Assembly (NCBI GenBank): GCA_003427395.1
Contig: BFEA01000802.1
Span: forward strand, 90,768-115,185
Reading direction: 5' to 3'
From: Chara braunii
Taxonomy: Eukaryota; Streptophyta; Charophyceae; Charales; Characeae
Length of the DNA: 24,418 nt
The notes below the pieces were generated by a model. It saw nothing but the letters and a program-made list of their open reading frames with translations, had not been told where the DNA came from and made no database searches. Positions 1 through 8,759 of this stretch are shown here, piece by piece. The stretch's first letter is position 1, and each line of letters opens with the position of its first letter. A program made the translations under genes and the position numbers.

Positions 1-2105
1 GAAACCCCTACCCCGGCTTGGGCCCCGGGGATCCCCGCGTGACAACGCTGATGGGCAGCGTTGTCAAAGTGAGCGAGTCAATGGAAAAGGGGCTTAGACC
101 CTACCATTAATCACCACTTAGGCGGTCCCATGGAAGTACATCACTTTAACCCATGTACAAAAATTTGTTCCCAGACCCATATGCGTAAGAGTAGTTAGGA
201 CAAAAGGTCAACTAACCCTATCATAGGCTTTTTCAAGGTCCAAAAGTAGCACTGACATATCCAGAGCCTCTTCTATGATGATCTTCATTGCTCTTATCAC
301 TGTAACTATGTTGTCCAGGATTGACCTTCCTTTGACGAATGCACCCTGATCAACACCTACAAACGAAGGAAGATGGATCGCCAGTCTGATCGCCAGTGAT
401 TTCGCCTGTAGTTTGTACACAGTATTCAAGAGGGAGATCGGGCGCCAATTGCGGATGTTGCTTTTATCCCCTTTCTTGTAAAGCAGAGCAATGATCCCTT
501 TAGTTATACTTGGTGGGAAATTTACCCCTACCAGCGCATCGTTATAGATCGAGGTCAAATCGCTAGAAAACAGGTCCCAAAAGTGCAAAAAGAACTCTAT
601 TGGTAGCCCATCTTCCCCCGGGGGTCTTGCCTTTCGCCATTTGACTGGCTGCGAACGCAAGTTCCTCGCTAGAGATGGGTCTGTCAAGCGTTAGTCTGCC
701 CTCCCATGAGATACGTGTAGTAGTGTTGTCCCAAAAGGGAGACTGTCGTGACAGGTCCGTGTCTGATTCCTTGGAGGCCTGTGAGATGTCAAAATATCGT
801 TGAAGTACGTGACGACATAATCACACAATCGACTCGTTTCTGAACTTTTGCGCAAATTCTGGTTGAACGGGTGCCCTAGTTCTTTCATCATCCGATGTTG
901 CGTGGTCAGTCTTTTAATTAGGGCAAACGTTTCCTTGGTCATGCCATCCAATTTTAACATACAACGATCTTGTCAATATTTCTGTTTTCTGATCAGAATT
1001 TCCTCCCACTTCAGTAGCCAACGTGTTCTTTCCCTAGTCCAAAAAACATCCGAGACCAAATGCTTGCCTAGCTCACCTGCTGCCTCCTCTATCTTCTGTC
1101 TGCATATGCGTTCCTCTCTGTTCCTCTGATGGGCTTTCGTAATCGAAAGCACCACCAGCCCCTTCGATTGAATCCTCAGGCCTGTGGAGAACCAATCCCC
1201 TGTTGTTGAGAACAATTCCTTGGTACTTTGCCATGTCGTGTTCTGGTCCCTAACCCATTGAATTATGCCCGGGTCTGATAGGTTTTATGTATTCAATCTG
1301 AAGTATCCTCTTTCTCTAACACAACTCAAGTCCGATGCAAAACGGGCAAGCAATAGATAGTGGTCTAACATAGGATGTATTTCCACTTCCACTGATAACA
1401 GGGACTCCCACGCAGCTGCCTTGACAAAAATCATGTCGATCCTACCGCTCGCTTCTCTGATTTGAGTTGGCTGGTGCAGGGGTTGAGGGTCTCTGACAGG
1501 CGGGGTGCCATGTGAAGCCATCATCGTTGGGGTGGGTCACTCTGTATGTGTCTATCAAGCCCAGCCTCGCTATGAGAGTCCGAAGGATTTTTGCGTTTGT
1601 CTGGACTGGTCTCTGCGTCATAGTGTCTATGCCCGCCGTCGCCCGGGTTTAGGACCGTATTTCAGTCGCCCGCTAGTACCAAGTTCTCCACATCTGGGAT
1701 TGCCTCCCCCAGATCTGCCAGAAAACGCAAACCTTCTCGTCTTTCTGAAGGTACATACACCGACATCACAGCCCAGGATTCCCCCGCAATAGTGTTTTTT
1801 ATCCACACCCACCGCCCCCAGTTGTCTATACATTCATCGATTCACTCAAAGTCTAGGTCCCGGTGTATTAAGATGGCGGTTCCTCCCTTTGTGCCATCCG
1901 CCGGAGCCCACAACTGTGGGTCATCCCACCATCTGCCTAACGCCGTTATTTTTTCTGAATTAAACTTTGTTCCCTGTAGGGCCGTGTAGGCAGATGATCT
2001 AAGCCCTCTTCGAGTATACCCATGCTTTCAACCGCCCTCTTTCTCCTTGCCGTTACTATCCCCCAACCCTCTCACGTTCCATGAGACTAACGGAATTGTA
2101 TTCAT
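1..2105 (-). pseudogene. LINE-1 ORF2 (endonuclease and reverse transcriptase), 3'-truncated by window
   Basis: The start is well supported: the ATG at 2105-2103 gives MNTIPLVSWNVRGLG, the classic opening of an apurinic-type endonuclease, 32 bases after the ORF1 stop. The endonuclease then uses three frames: the core with LVLAGD at about 1775-1660 (next codon TGA at 1664-1662 where Trp is expected), LGLIDTYRVTHP at about 1565-1525, and SGRIDMIF plus the LDH end at about 1460-1350. A linker (1215-691) leads into the reverse transcriptase, with YKKGDKSNIRNWRPISLLN, DQGAFVKGRSILDNI and motif A DLEKAYDRVS. A TGA at 210-208 follows where Trp is usual. Homology continues through further stops to about 50, where PFPLTRSL marks motif B. 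Another frameshift lies near 620-640. The catalytic YxDD motif would be outside the window. Confidence 0.88.
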
Positions 2106-2137
2106 GTACCCGTAGGCTGGTCATTATGTTTATGGAT

Positions 2138-4454
2138 TTAACCAGCAGCCCTTGCTCCTGCAGGGGTTTTCCTCCTTCTGCCTGATTCTGCTGATTCACA
2201 GGTGGCGGCCCATAGGGTCGTTAGGATGTCCCTGAAGAAAAGGGACGAGAGATTCCTACCCTTCAACTTCACATTGCATTCGGCCACGAAGTCTGCCGAG
2301 AGACCATCCTCCAGGTGTATTCCGATCAAGTTTGGATTGTCTTTCCGGTCGAACCATCTCCCAGGCACCCAAACTACCCCCTCAGTTTCGAGGACCGGAA
2401 ATGCATCCGGGGGAAGGCGCTGGTCGACAAAGGGGACATATAGACGATGGCATATACCTGTCGGGTGTTGACGAACCACCCTGCCCATTGTGATGTTTGA
2501 GACAATGCAACAAGGAAACCTATTTTTCAACAGGCCCCTGAGACATTCAAGGATGGTTTCATTATTTGGCGGACCCTCTATGGGAAAGGAGGCCAGACCC
2601 ACACACCTGTTACCCATGTCATAACCCAGCACTAATACCCCTTGCGTATCTGAAATACAGATGATCGGGACTATCCTTTTAGATGAGGTGGAAACGTCCT
2701 TGGGAACTGAGGGCATTCCTGTCCTATCACCCAAATCAGGCTCCTTCCCTTGCTCTGGACTCAATCTCCACAGCATTTGTGATGCTGGCAGTACAGACGA
2801 GGCCGACGACTCCCCGTCTGAGAAGCTGAACGAGCGAGAAGACTTTTCCTCCCCAATCCCATCCAAATGCGTTCGTCGTTGTTTAGATGGGAATTCGCTA
2901 CCTCTCAGTGAAAGGTGTTCCAAGGAGCCCTGTGTTTTCAATACCTCTGCTCCCTAGTGTACTCTTTGGGCTTCCCCAGTCCCCTTCTCACCACCTTGCG
3001 CAGACGCTGTCCTTTCCACTTCCAAAGTCTTCTGTGTTGGTGAAGATTGACTGCCTCCTTGCACGGGGGGCTGTACGTTCGTTGTTGGAGGAGCGATGCC
3101 TCTTGTCCCAATCTTTGGTCCTCTCTGCAATGCTGGCGGCCATTGTGCTCCTGGTGGGGTGTTTCCAGGTTGTGGAGTGGAAGTTACCCCTGGCGGGGGT
3201 GGTTCCGGCACAAAGATCGGGTTAAGACGACAATTTTGGAACGGAGGGGTACCGCCATTGTGGCTGCGCTCGGCACAACAGCTCTACCATACTGCCAGCC
3301 TGGCGCCCAGTGGTAGCCCGGGCCCGGCGGTGGTGCTGACAGGCCAGCCGCGAAGCCGGCCTGCCGCATAGGTGCGGGGCCAAAAGGGGGGTGTGTAGCC
3401 GTTCCTTGCTGACTGTGTGGTCCTAGACCTATACCCGGACCTGGTGTAGGCATTAAAGGTTCACTGACGTTGTGGCTGTGTGAGGAAGCCCCCACTGTTT
3501 GTGTGTTGAATTTCCCTGGCGTTGGGGCATGTAGGAACTGATGAACCCCTGAGACCGGCTGAGTTGCAGAGCCTGACGGGCCAGGCATGAACTGGGCCTT
3601 GTGTCTAGGTGCATTGGCTCCCCCTAGCGTGGTCCTATGGGTGACGTGGGCATGCTGTGCTGTCCTCAGTATGGTAATACCATTTGCATTTTTTGCACCA
3701 GTCCGTCGCTTGCGACACAAACTCCAGTTTAAAGACCTCCCCATCTTTTTCGAGCTCTACTTTCTCTTTTCATTTTTGTCTCGCCTCCGGTACCAAATCG
3801 AATTTCACGTTCATTAGCCGGGGGAAATAACTATCCTTCTGTGGTGGGTAGGTTTTTAGGAATCTGGCCATGAAGTTCTCTACTGCCCAGGGCAAATGAA
3901 ACATAGCTCGCAGGTAGACCCGTATGGCCATAAGCCTAAATTTACCAGCGGCCTCTTGAGCACGTAGGTCATCCAGTTCCTTTTTCGTGGCCCAACAACG
4001 AAATTGCACCTGATACCGAATATCCGGACTGCCCGTTGTCTGAGGGTCTTTGAACACAATTGTGTCCGTACCTTTTTGGATCATGAAATCGGCAATATTT
4101 TTTGTCGTGGCTACGTATGAAAAAACACTCGAGCCTTCATATTTAACTCTTCCCCTTTTCCAAGCTGGGTTTACTGCGGGGCTTGCAAACCACCCATCCT
4201 CATAAATACGGATAAGCATCTCCTTGATTTTATTTGGTACATCCCTTGCATCCCCTTGGAAAGTTACGACCACCGTCCTTTCCTTAAACCATTTAACTAC
4301 TTCGTCATCCAATTTAGCATTTAGGGTAATCGTAGTCGTCCTACCCTCTGTTACACACATCCCATGGTCCAGCCTTCAGGTAAGATCCCGTCCTCAAAAC
4401 ACTTTGGATCATCTCTCTAATTCGATCATCCTCAGAACTAGGTGGAGGATTCAT
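2138..4454 (-). pseudogene. LINE-1 ORF1 (RNA-binding protein), frameshifted
   Basis: The likely start is the ATG at 4454-4452, giving MNPPPSSEDDRIREM. A frameshift near 4355 moves the frame into the open stretch 4360-3770, about 196 residues resembling the N-terminal nucleic-acid-binding (DUF4283/RRM-like) region of plant LINE ORF1 proteins, with a WAVENFMARF-like core. A TGA at 3772-3770 interrupts the same frame just before a zinc knuckle at 3697-3650 (C-x2-C-x4-H-x6-C). A glycine- and proline-rich linker follows in another frame (about 3660-3200), then the original frame resumes (3211-2954). After a further stop comes a 267-residue stretch, 2941-2138, containing a globular-looking domain that I cannot name. 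In this family ORF1 coats element RNA to form the retrotransposition particle. Domain identity is by motif and order only; the C-terminal part is unassigned. Confidence 0.8.
3650..3697 (-). other. CCHC-type zinc knuckle in LINE-1 ORF1
   Basis: On the minus strand the codons read WCKKCKWYYHTEDSTACP, spacing C-x2-C-x4-H-x6-C. The first cysteine is at 3697-3695, the second at 3688-3686, the histidine at 3673-3671 and the last cysteine at 3652-3650. Plant LINE ORF1 proteins commonly carry a knuckle after the N-terminal domain, so the position fits. The last spacer is longer than the four residues of retroviral knuckles. The knuckle shares the frame of the upstream domain but is separated from it by one TGA. 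Confidence 0.75.
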
Positions 4455-5430
4455 TTTTGTTTATTTTAAGCGAGACAGGGTTACGAAGTGAGGGTTGCTA
4501 CCCTATTTTCGTTTTTAAGGTAATAAGAGAGTTTATCCATCCAGATCACCCTACGACTACACGGGATAACACAAGCAAACCACGAGCACGAAGCCGGTCA
4601 TTGTACCGAAAAAACGAGCACAAAAGCACATCTGGGCAAAAGTAAAACTAAGGCTACTGGAGACATTCTACCGTTAAATACCTAATTTATAATATCATGC
4701 AAGGCTTTGGTTAATTAACCAAAAAGTCCAGCCAAATACCAGCAAAGAGGATTGCGAAAATTGAGAATTACCACTCGTAGGAGCTTCGAAGACCATCCTC
4801 GGCTATCACCGCCTGTGCCCTTATTGCTTCGAGACTGACGTCGCTAACTCCATTGAACCACGATCTTCCATCGTAGAACTATGAGATTATAGTCGTCTCC
4901 ACTTAAAGCGTAAGATCATCAACTTTGGATAAGGCCTGAGGTCAGTCCTCTTGCATCGAGAGCACACCTCTGTTGAGGCCGGTGGGAATTCCTCGTACCA
5001 CTCACAATTGCCTTTGGCAACAAGCGGGGATGCCGCATCGACATCCCTCGACAAGTCCAACCTAACCCACTAACACAAAGTTGAACGTGCTCCGTCTCTC
5101 CTCAATTACGTCCGACCTTCATCTCGGACGGGCGCCGAAGCGCTCGCCAATTTCACATTATTCGCATTAAGGTATATGTGGCTCCTCGGGATTCTCCATT
5201 GACTCCTAGACCTCCCAAGCTCTTGGCTATGGTTGGCATCAACATGTTGACGTGAGGTGGTAGTCACCTCATTCCCATGCTGTAAGCACAGGAGAATGAC
5301 GGGAAAGCGCCAACACAAACTACCGCTGGCAGCGTGCTACGAAGCGTTATCGTGCGTCCGCCGCCGCGCCCCCGATCCTCCTTCAGCACCGCTCTATTCG
5401 AGCGTCCTCCCGAGGGCACTCGAAAGGCAC
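4455..5430. other. No recognised gene; possible LINE-1 5' UTR and unknown sequence
   Basis: No protein or RNA family is recognisable. The first few hundred bases above 4454 may be LINE-1 5' UTR because they adjoin the ORF1 start, but no boundary or duplicated target site was found. From about 4740 to 5250 the sequence has mixed composition and only short open frames. The repeat-rich block starts near 5430. Confidence 0.4.
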
Positions 5431-5438
5431 TTGATTTT

Positions 5439-5673
5439 CGAGAGGTGTCAGGCTGTGTGGCGACGGACCCGAAACTCATGTGTCCAACACCATCGTTTGC
5501 CCAACACCATCGCCGTTTCCAGAATCGAGAATCGTTTTTCATCGTTTGTCAAACACCATCGCCGTTTCGAGAGGTGTCAGGCTGTGTTGGCTGTGTGTCG
5601 TTTTTCATCGTTTGTCGAACACCATCGCCGTTTGGAGAATCGAGAGTGCTGTGTGGCGACGGACCCGAAACTC
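5439..5673. repeat. Nested short direct-repeat cluster
   Basis: Several units recur in the same orientation. CGAGAGGTGTCAGGCTGTGT is identical at 5439-5458 and 5568-5587. A 25-base unit containing GGCGACGGACCCGAAACTC is identical at 5453-5477 and 5649-5673. A unit ending AACACCATCGCCGTTT occurs at 5495-5518, 5544-5567 and 5610-5633, with spacings of 49 and 66. TCGTTTTTCATCGTTTGTC is at 5532-5550 and 5598-5616. The units are interleaved rather than one simple tandem array, which suggests successive local duplications. The cluster abuts the inverted-repeat element that begins at 5689. Confidence 0.85.
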
Positions 5674-5688
5674 TTAAAAACCCAAGGG

Positions 5689-6232
5689 CCTCGCCACACC
5701 TATCCCGAAAACGGAAAAATGTTCGAGAGCGCTCTCGAACTCGGAAAATCACGAAAAACGGTTCGAGAGGCCTCATCACCGCACTACGCTCTCCACTGTG
5801 TTAGAAAAGAACGGCGTTTTTCAAAAGTGCAATGTGGTGGTGCAAGGGTCGTGCGCCACTACTTACCAAATGTGCAAAATGAGAATGAATCTTCTGTTCG
5901 ACCATGGAAAGATACACCGCCATATTTTTTGTCCTTTGTGCATGTGGTGAGTGGTGGACAGAGGCCTCGGTTCGAGAGTTCTCTCGAACCAAACTTCACA
6001 AAACGCTTGTCCGTCGTGGCACACTCTCGAAATTCGGGCCGAAATCGGGTTCGCCTCGGATCGCTCTCCAAAACGGCGTCTTTGCAGGAGGGCACTCCCG
6101 AAAAATTCAGGAGCGCTCTCTCCAACCATGTTCTGACCGCTCTCCAACTTTTTCAAGACAATGGGTTTGCAGAGTAGGTGTGGCTATGCTTCCCCTCCGG
6201 AAAACCCCGTTTTCAGGATATGTGTGGCGAGG
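5689..6232. mobile_element. Inverted-repeat element rich in TTCGAGAG palindromes (candidate non-autonomous transposon)
   Basis: The ends form an inverted repeat: 5689-5714 and 6207-6232 pair at 24 of 26 positions, 544 bases apart end to end. Inside lie a perfect 20-base palindrome at 5721-5740 (GTTCGAGAGC and its complement) and a 10-base inverted repeat with a two-base centre at 5969-5990, both built on TTCGAGAG. Degenerate versions of the terminal motif recur outside the right arm, at about 6286-6302. No transposase is encoded. A long open frame crosses the element, but its translation resembles no family and it owes its length to few stop triplets. No target-site duplication could be assigned, so the element class is uncertain. 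Confidence 0.6.
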
Positions 6233-6309
6233 CACCAACTCTTGAGAACGTCTGACAACTCTTGAAAAATTTCCCCATTTCAAGAGTGGTGTGGTGAGGC
6301 CCATATACC

Positions 6310-6955
6310 GTGGCTAATTGCAAGGAGAAGACAAGAACACAGAGCCTATGTTCCTCGCATTTGGCTGTTACGGAAGAAAAAATTGTCCAATCGTCGGAGA
6401 GACTACCGCCTGATTTTCAAAAAAAAAAAATGTTCAATACGCGGGTTGTTCAGCAAGCACCAAGCATGGTGTGCCCTAGGCATTATTGACGCAGAAAAAC
6501 AGGAAACAGAAGATGGCAGTGAGAAGGAAGGAACATGAGCAGTTTTTCAAATGTGATGAGATTGTATTCTCATGTCATAGCGAGAGGGAAACACCAACAG
6601 GGTAACCATAGGAGGTAGCCTTACACGATATGACCCCCACGATCAGTTGTTCTGCTTCTCACGTCACCTTTTTCGGTGAGCAAGCTGGCCTCTTCATCAT
6701 TTTCTCCTCTCGAATCGCTCCATTGCACTCCTCTCTTGCCTCTCCTCACACTGAAAGGACTGTGCAACCAAAACAAACATAAATTGTCGACCCCTATCAG
6801 GGCATACTCACACTGCGACCCATATTCCAAAAATCCCCCCAAAAAACGACCACAGCGGATCACATCGCCTTCCCAAAGCCACAATTGCATAATTCGGGAA
6901 AACTCATAAAAACTCCCCGTGACGAAACCTTTGCATCCATTTCCCTCCACATAGG
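6310..6955. other. No recognised feature
   Basis: Only short open frames without family resemblance are present, plus a ten-base A run at about 6421-6430. The stretch lies between two inverted-repeat elements. Confidence 0.5.
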
Positions 6956-7108
6956 GAAAAACGTGCCAGAGACCCCAAAATCATTTTCGGCGGCATTTTT
7001 GCACCTTGCAAAACACTTTCCCGCCATTTTACATAGCGGTCGTTACCGACCCAGCTAGGGTGCAAAAATGACACCGAAAGTGATTTTGGGACCTGCGACA
7101 CTTTTTTT
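6956..7108. mobile_element. Foldback/MITE-like element, about 153 bp
   Basis: The left arm at about 6956-7004 and the right arm at about 7060-7108 are imperfect inverted complements along nearly 49 bases. The inner core is strongest: CATTTTTGCACC on the left faces GGTGCAAAAATG on the right. A unique centre of about 55 bases separates the arms. The size and long arms fit a foldback MITE. The flanks contain TAG on the left and TAA on the right, which does not give a clean duplication, so the superfamily is left open. Confidence 0.7.
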
Positions 7109-7320
7109 CTAAGCTACCAGTTGTCCGATGGCAGGACGTCCTGGACGGACGTCCTGGCCGGACATCGTGGGCGGACGGTCAGGGGGGTCCAGGACGTCCG
7201 GCCCCGGACAACTCCATTTTTAGCAATTAAAAGCACGAAAAAAATAAAAAAAAAGGGTTTTTATTTTTATTTTATTTTTTATTTTAAACCACCCGTAACT
7301 TCCCCTGTGTTGGGAAAATA
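7107..7320 (+). repeat. Dispersed repeat, copy C (GTCCG palindrome block plus A-rich tract)
   Basis: A GTCCG-rich block at 7118-7215 holds the 12-base palindrome CAGGACGTCCTG (7132-7143) and a 13-base perfect inverted repeat, 7134-7146 with 7187-7199. It is followed by an A/T-rich tract and TTTAAACCACC near 7283. The order (GC-rich palindromic block, A-rich tract, conserved body) matches copy B at 10726-10990 and, reversed, copy A at 8068-8340. TTGTCCGAT and GACGGTCAGGGGGGT are shared exactly with the copy A flank. The copy is diverged, so its end is approximate. Confidence 0.55.
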
Positions 7321-7594
7321 CGAGATGTTGGTCAGTACCCGAACTTTTCGGGGTTCGGACACAGGGTCGGCGATGTCCCAAAAATCGTGTTTTTATTTTG
7401 CCCGTGCACGAAAGAAAATTGAAAAAAAAAAAGGTCTTCGTACTGCAATGATGTCGGGCAGGTTAGTCTAGATGGTTGTGCTCACAGTGTTGAATGCATC
7501 TTACAACAAAGACAGTCACATTCTGAACGTTTTTTTTTTTTTTTTTTTTTTTCTCTTTTGTTTGTTATGTGCCCCCTACCAACGAGGCATGGCG

Positions 7595-8030
7595 GAATCC
7601 GTGATCTGCTCTAGCTGTGTTTCCTCAGATGATTGTCAGAGTCATGTATTCAGCCGTTTTCAAGGCCGAATCCGTGTTTCCAATTTTTTTTTCTTGTTTT
7701 CTTTTTCTGGAATCTGACAATCAGAATCCGTGATCTGCTCGAGTTGTGTTCGGTCAGAGGATTGTAACCATGATCACACAGACACTTACGGGAATGTATC
7801 TTGCCATTTTCACGGCCAAATCCCTGGCCCTGTCTTTTTTTTTTTTTTTTTGAGTTTCTGGAATCTGACAACCAGGCCATGGGGCTGAGATGCCCTCACT
7901 GAGGGCACACTCACACTAACACTTCCAAGAATGTATAGAGCTGCAATCACGTCCAGAGCTTTGTTTCTTTTTCTTGTTTTGTGATTTTTCACAGCCGCAA
8001 CTTTTCTTCCTTTTTTTTTTTTTTTTTNTT
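7595..8030. repeat. Degenerate tandem repeat, units of about 130-150 bp with internal poly-T
   Basis: GAATCCGTGATCTGCTC recurs at 7595-7611 and 7724-7740, 129 bases apart. TCTGGAATCTGACAA recurs near 7706-7720 and 7856-7870, about 150 apart. Each unit carries a T-rich run; those in the second and third units are 17 T at 7835-7851 and at least 17 T at 8011-8027, the last interrupted by a single N at 8028. The third unit is the most diverged. Short open frames here are by-products of the repeat. Confidence 0.7.
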
Positions 8031-8067
8031 CTTCCCGTGAGAGTACCATAAAAAAATGGAGTGGGAC

Positions 8068-8340
8068 CCAGGCTCGGCAAAACTCGGAGCGCAGTGAAAA
8101 TCGGGGTCGGCAAAAACAGGCTCGGAGGTACAGGTGGTTTAAAACTGGCAGCGAATTTCGATATGACTCCAAGGCAAACGTTGTTCAGTTTATTTTTCTG
8201 TATAACATACTTTTTTTTCATAGTTTTCGGAGGACTTTTTTTTTTTTTTTTTTTTTTTTCGAGCTCGGACAGACTGCTCGGGGAGGACGTCCGACCAGTT
8301 GTCCGATCAGACAACCCCTGACGGTCAGGGGGGTACCGGA
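8068..8340 (-). repeat. Dispersed repeat, copy A (inverted relative to B and C)
   Basis: Positions 8152-8210 align with the complement of 10841-10899 at about 50 of 59 bases, so copy A is an inverted copy of the 10.8 kb repeat. A 24-base T run at 8236-8259 corresponds to the poly-A run in copy B. Beyond it lies a palindromic block: CCCCTGAC-G-GTCAGGGG at 8315-8331 and the GGACGTCC motif at about 8284-8291. Toward lower coordinates GGTGGTTTAAA (about 8134-8144) matches copy C reversed. No coding potential is visible. Confidence 0.7.
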
Positions 8341-8379
8341 AGTCCAATCAGGTAACCTAGCTTTTTTTCTTGTTTAGGG

Positions 8380-8491
8380 GGAAATGGAAATACAAAGGTT
8401 TCGTCGCGGGGAGGTTTTATGACTTTTTTTTCCTGCATTATTCATGTGCCCAGCCGCGGGGAAATACACAGGTTTCGTCGCGGGGAGGTTT
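8380..8491. repeat. 74-bp-period tandem repeat, partial second unit
   Basis: The 22 bases at 8396-8417 (core GGTTTCGTCGCGGGGAGG) are identical to 8470-8491, 74 bases downstream. The sequence just before each copy, GGGGAAAT...ATACA, is also similar. Only two units are seen. Confidence 0.75.
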
Positions 8492-8537
8492 CAAAAGCCA
8501 CAACCAGCCCCCTTTCCGACAATTACACTGATTTGCT

Positions 8538-8587
8538 AATAAAGTTTGTTCCTTTTCTCAAAAAAAAAAAAAAAAAAAAAAAAAAAA
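8538..8587 (+). other. AATAAA signal followed by 28-base poly-A: 3' end of a retro-inserted transcript
   Basis: AATAAA at 8538-8543 precedes a pure 28-base A run at 8560-8587 by 16 bases on the plus strand. That is the normal distance from a polyadenylation signal to the cleavage site, so the run looks like a reverse-transcribed mRNA, SINE or LINE tail rather than random homopolymer. What was copied is unclear; the 74-bp repeat lies directly upstream. Confidence 0.55.
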
Positions 8588-8669
8588 CAGTCACACCCCC
8601 TTCGCCACACAACACCTCCGACATCGTCAACAGATGAAATGAAATGAACCCTAAATTTTAAGGCACGCC

Positions 8670-8750
8670 GGACCCGGTTTCCTGCAGGTCAAAAACTGTT
8701 CAAGATTTGTCCGCGATGTTGGACCCGGTTTGCAGCAGGTGCAACTCCCC
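8670..8750 (+). repeat. Two copies of a motif shared with the LINE-2 3' UTR
   Basis: GGACCCGGTTTCCTGCAGGT at 8670-8689 and GGACCCGGTTTGCAGCAGGT at 8721-8740 are close variants. The second continues into GCAACTCCCC. The minus strand of the LINE-2 3' UTR at about 17399-17370 carries GGACCCGCTTTCCAGCAGGT followed by GCAGCTCCCC, so the match extends about 30 bases. ACCCG...CAGGT can form a small imperfect hairpin. Confidence 0.65.
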
Positions 8751-8759
8751 ACGCATAGA

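Larger units (their letters stand above)
1..4454 (-). mobile_element. LINE-1: L1-type non-LTR retrotransposon, decayed, 3' end outside window
   Basis: Reading the minus strand from 4454 downward gives ORF1 (nucleic-acid-binding N-terminus, zinc knuckle, proline-rich linker, unnamed C-terminal domain), a gap of about 32 bases, then ORF2 (endonuclease, long linker, reverse transcriptase). The order and spacing match plant L1-type LINEs. The copy carries many stops and frameshifts and leaves the window inside the reverse transcriptase near motif B. The 5' UTR probably lies just above 4454, but I could not place its boundary, and no target-site duplication can be tested because the 3' end is missing. 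Its reverse transcriptase differs clearly from that of LINE-2 at the far end of the window, so the two are separate families rather than recent copies of each other. Confidence 0.9.

Noticed and set aside
4740-5260. Possible structural RNA or organelle-derived insertion
   Set aside because: Mixed-composition sequence with no recognisable rRNA, snRNA or organelle gene motif on either strand.
5430-5690. CRISPR-like repeat array
   Set aside because: Repeat units differ in identity and order, spacing is irregular, and the setting is eukaryotic.
5257-6177. 306-codon open frame on the plus strand
   Set aside because: It spans the repeat cluster and inverted element, has repeat-derived translation, overlaps equally long frames on both strands and shows no family motif.
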